In this document: piece after piece, positions 58,678 through 64,000 of the stretch
How the letters are laid out: each line of letters opens with the position of its first letter
How positions within the stretch are numbered: position 1 is the first letter of the stretch
Assembly (NCBI RefSeq): GCF_009727055.1
Contig: NC_052349.1
Coordinates: 31,825,997 to 31,889,996, forward strand
DNA: 64,000 bases
Direction of reading: 5' to 3'
Origin: Benincasa hispida
Taxonomy: Eukaryota > Streptophyta > Magnoliopsida > Cucurbitales > Cucurbitaceae
Notes under the pieces: generated by a model
The model's database searches: none
What the model was told of the DNA's origin: nothing
What the model saw: only the letters and a program-made list of their open reading frames with translations
Program-made: the position numbers and the translations under genes

Positions 58678-60569
58678 TATTGGGGTTGGTGCCCTAAATC
58701 TCGTAGGGTTCTATAGTTTGTACTTGTAATGTACAAATATCTTATTTAATTAATAAAATATATGATGTTTTATTTCAACCACAAACCAATAAACTAACAT
58801 CCAAGATATATTGTAGCTTAAATATGTATGTAGAGACATATAGATGGATCATGTGTAAGTGATAACCTAAATGGTCTGTAATAGATGGATAGGGCTAGAT
58901 ACCTTATCCTGGTGACACTACGAATATGGCATGCTTTGTAGATGTTACAAATTGTTGAAAAGTGCTACATATGATCTAATCCTGATTGTTCATGTGGAGA
59001 CATGTGAACGGGATATACAAAGAAGTTTAATAAGACCGGACCAGGAAATGACTAGTCTCATTATATAACGCCATTCATAATAGAGACTTACATTTCACTA
59101 GGATGACCATAGGTAACATGACCTGAATCCTGAGTGAATTGTGAACTCCTGCCTATGAAGGCAGTATTTTGATGTGTATGGGAGAGAGTGATCAGATCGC
59201 CGACTTAATAAGCCTACCATTTGGAGGATTCGTCTGATTGGGGAGCTAGGAATACAGCTACACAAGAAGGAATTCACTCCTTCCTCAACGTCGGGGCAAG
59301 TAGATAAATTGCTCTCTTAAGGGCTGATTCCGGAGCTTGAACAATATAGCACTACACCCTCTCCTGGCCCGAGAGGGGTTGGTCATAGTTGGACTATGAT
59401 TTATTGTTATTAGAGGGATCGGTGGTACTTAAGGACTTAGATGTAAATACAAGGGTAAAACGATAATTTTGGTCCAACTGTACATACGAGCAATTTGTGA
59501 AGGGTCATCATATTGTTAACTGGTTATATCCGATGGACACAGAAATATATCTGTAGTGCGAAGAGTGTAGATGTCAATCTTTAGTGAAGTGTTCGACAGT
59601 TAATGGATGGTGAACAATTTAATTAAAGAAGTTTAATTAATTATTCACGTACTGTTGGAGTTTCAAGCTACAGATCCATGAGGTCCCCACTATAGCTCAA
59701 CGGAAAATGAGAATCAATTTTTGGATTAATTTGAATGGTTTAAATTAATCGAGGGAACTAATTATATGTGATATAATTGATTTAATCTAATTATATATGA
59801 TATGATTACTATAATGTATTTGATACATTATAATATAAAGTTTATTTGAGAGGAAATAAATATTTGAATATGACTCAAGTATTAATTATATGATTTTGAT
59901 TCATATAATTTAATTTAATATAAATGAGATTTATATTAAATGTCATTGGTGAGAGAATAGAAACTATAGGTTATGTGTTATATTTGATATAACATATAAT
60001 TTAATATATATTATATGATAAGGTAGTTATCATATAAATATATATTAAATTGATTTATGAAAATAAATTATTTTATTTTATTTTATTTTAAAAATCATTT
60101 GGGAGGAAGTTGTAACTTCTTCTCCCTTTTTCTCTCTAATACGTGATAGTGGAGCAGGGAGAGGGTTCTTCTTCTTCTTGGTGTGGTTTCACAAAAAGAT
60201 GAAAAGATCCACAGAAACGTTCTGACAAAATCTGAATTCCATCATTTCCTCTCATCTTCCTCTCATCTCTCTCTTCTAAAATAGCCAGAGCCCACAAAAC
60301 TCCTGGATTCTCATCCAGAGAATACTGAGGCAATCAAGTAGTGGTATCCATTGTGGGGTTTCGAGTTCGTGATTTTGGAGAAGAGAATACAGGAACAAGA
60401 TTGTTCTTCAAATGTTAGTTCTCTCACCCTAATTCTCTCTTCCTTTTTGTTTGCATGCTGCAAATTTATGATTATGCATAATATTTGTACTCTGTAATTT
60501 TGATTATGTAAAAATAAATTTTGGATCAATCTCCACACTTTCGCTCAAGGACCTTCAAAGGTTCCTTCA
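58678..60569 (+). mobile_element. 3' LTR of copia element 4 (1892 bp)
   Basis: It starts TATTGGGGTTGGTGCCC and ends GGTTCCTTCA. It is the most complete plus-strand LTR in the window and aligns throughout with 17063-18893 in the opposite direction. The second base of the expected TG start is A. No coding region is supported; the short frames at 60136-60538 are chance. Confidence 0.88.
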
Positions 60570-61312
60570 CACGTATGACCCGTATTATTAATGTTGATGA
60601 GATTGAGCAAAAGGGCTCTCTCTCAACTAAGGTTATTAGGAATTGAGCAAAATGGCTCTCCCGTATGCTCGGACAGAGGAGCAGTGGTGCTTTATAGGAT
60701 AATAATGAGCTCACTTTAGGGTTCCATATATGATATGATTTCATGAGCAGTTTTTATTTCCAAACACTGGAAATGATCATGTAAATATTTATTGAGGAAC
60801 CATGTCTATGTTATGTTCAAAATATGTTTTATTTTAAATAGTCATTCACTGGGCATTTTAAACTCATCCTTTTAAATGTTCTCTCTCCCTAGGTAGAGGT
60901 CGTCATCTCGAAGCCAAGTAGATTTGTCAGCCAGTCACTTTCAGAATTCTCTAGTCATTTGAAGTTTAAGTGGTCCACTTGTCGTGTTTAAAATCCTAAT
61001 TTTGTCAGTACACGTCTTGGGATTCAAGGTAGAATTTTGGAGTCAAATGTGGTACATGTAAATGTTTATTATCTGGATGACCTTGATGTAAATGGATGTG
61101 AATATTCTAAATGGTAGCACCTGTGTAGTTAAGTGATAGATGAGATTATGTATGTAATTGCTATAAGATTTTCTTTAATTGCTATCAGGTCAATAGATGC
61201 TAAGGATACCGGTCCATAGGAACAGGTTGGGCAGTAGTTGTTATAAGAGGATTGTCAACTGCTGTTTTCACATCCTTTCTCGGATTAAGAGGGTAATCTG
61301 GAAAGGGTGTGA
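60570..61312. other. Non-coding repeat-like sequence, possibly the end of a gypsy-type LTR
   Basis: I find no gene. ATTGAGCAAAAGGGCTCTC and ATTGAGCAAAATGGCTCTC are direct repeats 43 bases apart (60603 and 60646). The stretch ends GGAAAGGGTGTGACA, a form common at gypsy LTR ends, and CTCTCCCTAGGTAGAGGTCG at 60885 also recalls such LTRs. A matching start or second copy is not in the window. Confidence 0.35.
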
Positions 61313-61329
61313 CAGTTGAGCAATCTCTC

Positions 61330-61764
61330 CTTCATCCAAGATACATAGAACGAATAATTGGTTGGTTTTCCAAGTGTTGATCTCTGCATATTTCTCCCTC
61401 TAAAAAAAATCTCTCATTCCCTTTGCAAAATTAATCACAAAAGTCCACGAACTCTTATGGATTCTCATTCCTTTAGAGAATACAAAGGTTTATATTGCGG
61501 TGGTGGTTTTGGGTTGCTGTCTTTTAGCGGGTTCATGTTCCAAAGGAGAGATGAAGAAGGTTCGTGACCAAGAGAGGATTCTGTCAAGAAGAATTGTGAC
61601 TTCAAGGGGTTAGTATTTTCTAAACCCTGGATTCTTTTTTTTCTTAAAAAACATGTTATATTAATTAATTGCATATGAATTGTTCTGAATTTTCTTTGTT
61701 TCTGTAAAATAATGAAAATGGGATTCGATCCACTTTCGCTGCGGATGATCACTCATCCCTTCAT
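61330..61764 (+). mobile_element. Fragment of the 3' part of a copia LTR
   Basis: CTCTTATGGATTCTCATTCC...AGAGAATAC, then GGATTCGATCCACTTTCGCT and a terminal ATCCCTTCA follow the layout of the last 400 bases of the long LTRs (compare 60300-60569). The rest of the LTR and any primer site are absent. Confidence 0.6.
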
Positions 61765-62006
61765 AGATGACATGCTTTATATAGAGTAAGTTTCCTTCAT
61801 TCTTTTACAAATAGGACTCAAGAAAGTTGGGTCGAACCACATAAGGGTGCTAGATAGGAGCCTGTCAACAATAAGCCCCAAACAGTGAGGCAAGTTGGTC
61901 TCAACCTTAACCTTTGGGACCAAGGTGAGTTGTTCGGTCTCAGAGACTAGTATCTCGTGAGCGCCCCTAGCCCGAGCAAAGATAATTTATTTTCACCGAT
62001 CCAAGA
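61765..62006. other. Unrecognised sequence before the hAT MITE
   Basis: GTTGGTCTCAACC and GTTCGGTCTCAGAGACTAG suggest short inverted words, but I recognise no gene. From about 61990 it belongs to the sequence that the MITE split, since ATCCAAGA and what follows continue at 62343. Confidence 0.4.
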
Positions 62007-62342
62007 TAGGGGTGGAAACGGTTCGGTTTGGTGGTCAAACCGAACCGCATATATGCAGTTCGGTTCAGTTTCAAATTCGGTTTTGGCATTTTAAAAAAAT
62101 CCATGTTATATTCTTTTTTTAGTTAAAAGCGGTTCGGTTCGGTTCAGTTTTGTTCTTTAAATTAAAAGCGGTTCGGTTTTAAATTCGGTTTTACTCTTTT
62201 TATATATATATATATATATATAGTTAAAAATGGTTCGGTTCGGTTTCAAATTCGGTTTTCGAAAGTGAAACCGAACCGAACTGAATTTTTCGATTTCACT
62301 AAGTTTTCGGTTCGATTTTTGCAGTTTGAATGACCACCACTA
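62007..62342. mobile_element. hAT-type MITE (336 bp) with exact 8-bp target duplication
   Basis: ATCCAAGA stands on both sides (61999-62006 and 62343-62350). The element starts TAGGGGTGGAAACGGTTCGG and ends TGACCACCACTA, whose reverse complement TAGTGGTGGTCA matches the start with small differences. GGTTCGGTT recurs many times on the plus strand and AACCGAACC near both ends, and an (AT)n run lies at 62201-62220. Ends, repeats and an eight-base duplication are all typical of hAT MITEs. Confidence 0.92.
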
Positions 62343-64000
62343 ATCCAAGACTTAAACTACAAAGTAGCAAAGTGATAAGATCGGGGTCAAATCCACAAGG
62401 AGACTGTCAAATTAACTTAGATCAATTAATGAATTCCCAGTAAAATTGGGAGGGGGGTTTGGTGATTCTTGATTTTGTTTACAAAATAAATTAAAAACCA
62501 AACAAAGAAGAATAAATAAGAGATAGCACAAAAAAGAGGATTGAATCAAATTAATGAAAAATCTTGGGACTAATTTGCATGTTTTTTTGTTTTCTATCAT
62601 TAGTTACTAGTTAATTCCTTCAATTATGTGATCCCTTCAACCTATTAGAAATTTTAATAGCCCAATTAGCCAATTCTGATAACAATCTAAACCAGCCCTA
62701 AATTAGTTTTAAACTTTTCCTTATCAACGACATACGAGTTAAAACTGAAAAGCATTAAGTAAAGGGTTCAATCGTCGAGACATACTACAAGCCAGACAAC
62801 CACATCTTATAGCGCGATTTATTTGGGAAGACTATACTAGGGCATACATTAATTTGGCCAGAAAAAATCTACCCCTAAACATGCAAACCTAATACATGCA
62901 ACTTAATCACTCAATTATGCACAGGCTAGAATGATTTTGCATGTAAGAAATTCAATAAATTAGTTTGTCAAAAAAAATTCATCAAATTTCTATTATTAAT
63001 AAATCAAATCCACCTAAAAGGTTCACAACAATTGAATAAATTAAATAGTAACTTCAAGAATTAAGGCATAAAAAATTCATCAAATTTCTATTATTAATAA
63101 ATCAAATTCACCCAAAGGGTTCACAACAATTGAATAAATTAAATAGTAACTTCAAGAATTAAGGCATACAAACTATCCCAAGAAAATTACCTAACCCCTA
63201 AAAGGCATATTACAATGAACAGAGGAATGAGTCGAGGCTGACTTTGATGAAGATCGATCAGGGAATTGGCTTCAATGGCTCTTAAAACTGAACTAAACTC
63301 TCAGAATTCGCTTTATTTGGAAGACGAAAAACGTTTGGCGGCTGTAACTTTCTTATTCCCTGCGTGTCTTCCATTGTCGAACATCAACGCTTTATTTATA
63401 GGTTTCTCGTGGCGTCGCAAAGCTGCGAAATAGCATGGCAACGCTTGCTTGCACCGCCCGATCATCAATTTTTTGTCAACTGTCATAGTTGCAACGCTTG
63501 AAGGGGTGTTGCAACGCTAAGTGCACTGCCTTACAGCGTCGAGGTACGTTGCAATGCTGGTGATGATTTAACTTCAGAGCGTCACGACGCTTGGGGGAGC
63601 ATTACAACGATGCCCTGTATTTGGTGCTACTGCCTTCTAGTGTCGAGTGAGCATTGGACCAAGGCTTGATAAGAGTGTTGCGACGCTGAATGTTCTGCCA
63701 GATACTCGATACTCGCTACTTGCTACTTGATACTTCCTTCTCACTTCCTCAATGCTTAATACTTGTTTTCTTGGTGGAATTTAACTCGATAGAACTCGAT
63801 GGCTATCCGTACTCGATGGTAATTTGGCTATCTCAATTCCTTTGAAGCCTTGATGCTTAAATAATCTCTTAACTACTTCAATTAACCTCGTTTGGCTCCA
63901 AATCACAAATTCCACCTCATGATTGCTCAGTACCTACAAAATAGGGAAATGATCATGTAAAATCCGATAGCGAGCCAGAATTAAGCTAGGAATAATAGCT
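62343..64000. mobile_element. LTR-type non-coding repeat related to the element at 7823, runs off the window
   Basis: AAGTGATAAGATCGGGGTCAA followed by CCACAAGGAGACT matches in layout AAGAGATCGATCCCAAGGGAA at 7926. Later a block rich in GCGTTGCAACGCT-type words (63410-63690) and an end with CCTACAAAATAGGGAAATG (63934) parallel 8600-8860 and CCTATAAAATAGACTTTTT at 8963. It has no coding region. A 98-base unit is duplicated in tandem at 62973-63168. The right end lies outside the window, so the type of element is open. Confidence 0.55.
62973..63168. repeat. Tandem duplication of a 98-base unit
   Basis: Two adjacent copies begin AAAAATTCATCAAATTTCTA and end AATTAAGGCATA, differing at only a few bases (for example CCACCTAAAAGG against TCACCCAAAGGG). 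The likeness suggests a recent event. Confidence 0.9.

Larger units (their letters stand above)
49890..60569 (+). mobile_element. Copia element 4, plus strand, with nested insertions
   Basis: In order: 5' LTR piece (49890-50143), gag zinc knuckle and protease (50144-50437), a small solo LTR (50443-50828), pre-integrase, integrase and the first half of reverse transcriptase (50834-52749), a solo LTR carrying a CACTA (52750-57981), the second half of reverse transcriptase (57982-58294), an adapter artefact (58295-58332), RNase H (58333-58560), polypurine tract and 3' LTR (58678-60569). The outer flanks do not match (TAGAT and CACGT), so the ends may come from recombination. Many stops make it inactive. 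Confidence 0.85.

Noticed and set aside
60136..60744. Three short minus-strand frames at the LTR end
   Set aside because: They overlie the 3' LTR and its flank, where the sister LTRs have no conserved frame.

Overview
This window is nuclear DNA from a flowering plant. It is AT-rich, has GT-AG introns, and is dominated by Ty1/copia retrotransposons, long terminal repeats (LTRs) and MITEs. The repeat families resemble those I know from cucurbits (melon, cucumber), but that placement is inference. Only two host genes are recognised, lying tail to tail at 29.5-39.8 kb. I see no prokaryote-type operon, CRISPR array or other gene system; the novelty is in nested transposons, captured fragments, a broken metabolic gene and an assembly artefact.

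Layout. 1-2525: nuclear copy of mitochondrial DNA (NUMT) with a decayed cox2 and a piece of rrn18. 2531-18893: three minus-strand copia elements in pieces (LTR, tRNA-Met-type primer site, long leader, gag, pol), interrupted by a solo LTR (3445-5332) and a non-autonomous LTR element (7823-10927). 18894-20630: truncated plus-strand LTR. 20641-24607: decayed minus-strand gene of the plant 'putative gypsy-type transposon' protein family, split by a solo LTR (21697-23640). 24611-27783: PIF/Harbinger-like element carrying a palindromic satellite and a 0.7-kb purine tract.

29511-34253: gene for the bifunctional methionine-salvage enzyme DEP1 (methylthioribulose-1-phosphate dehydratase/enolase-phosphatase). 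The phosphatase half is intact, but the dehydratase half lacks its central exons and has a stop codon; a TRIM sits in the intron that replaces them. 35558-39790 (minus): an apparently intact 10-exon gene for a chloroplast-targeted S4-domain RNA-binding protein (YlmH/PSII-S4 family).

39791-49889: AT-rich intergenic DNA with several MITEs and one GC-rich, promoter-like island (45697-45940). 49890-60569: a plus-strand copia element. A small solo LTR sits in its protease region. A second solo LTR sits in its reverse transcriptase, and a CACTA transposon (53854-57129) sits inside that LTR. The CACTA carries an exon of an inositol-transporter gene and a 570-bp assembly gap. At 58295-58332 the copia sequence is broken by a back-to-back pair of 19-bp Tn5 mosaic ends, the Nextera mate-pair junction adapter, so the assembly is chimeric there.

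60570-64000: LTR pieces, a clean 336-bp hAT MITE (62007-62342) with an 8-bp target duplication, and the start of a second LTR-type repeat related to the one at 7.8 kb. The genes do not form a pathway together; the window mostly records successive transposon insertions.
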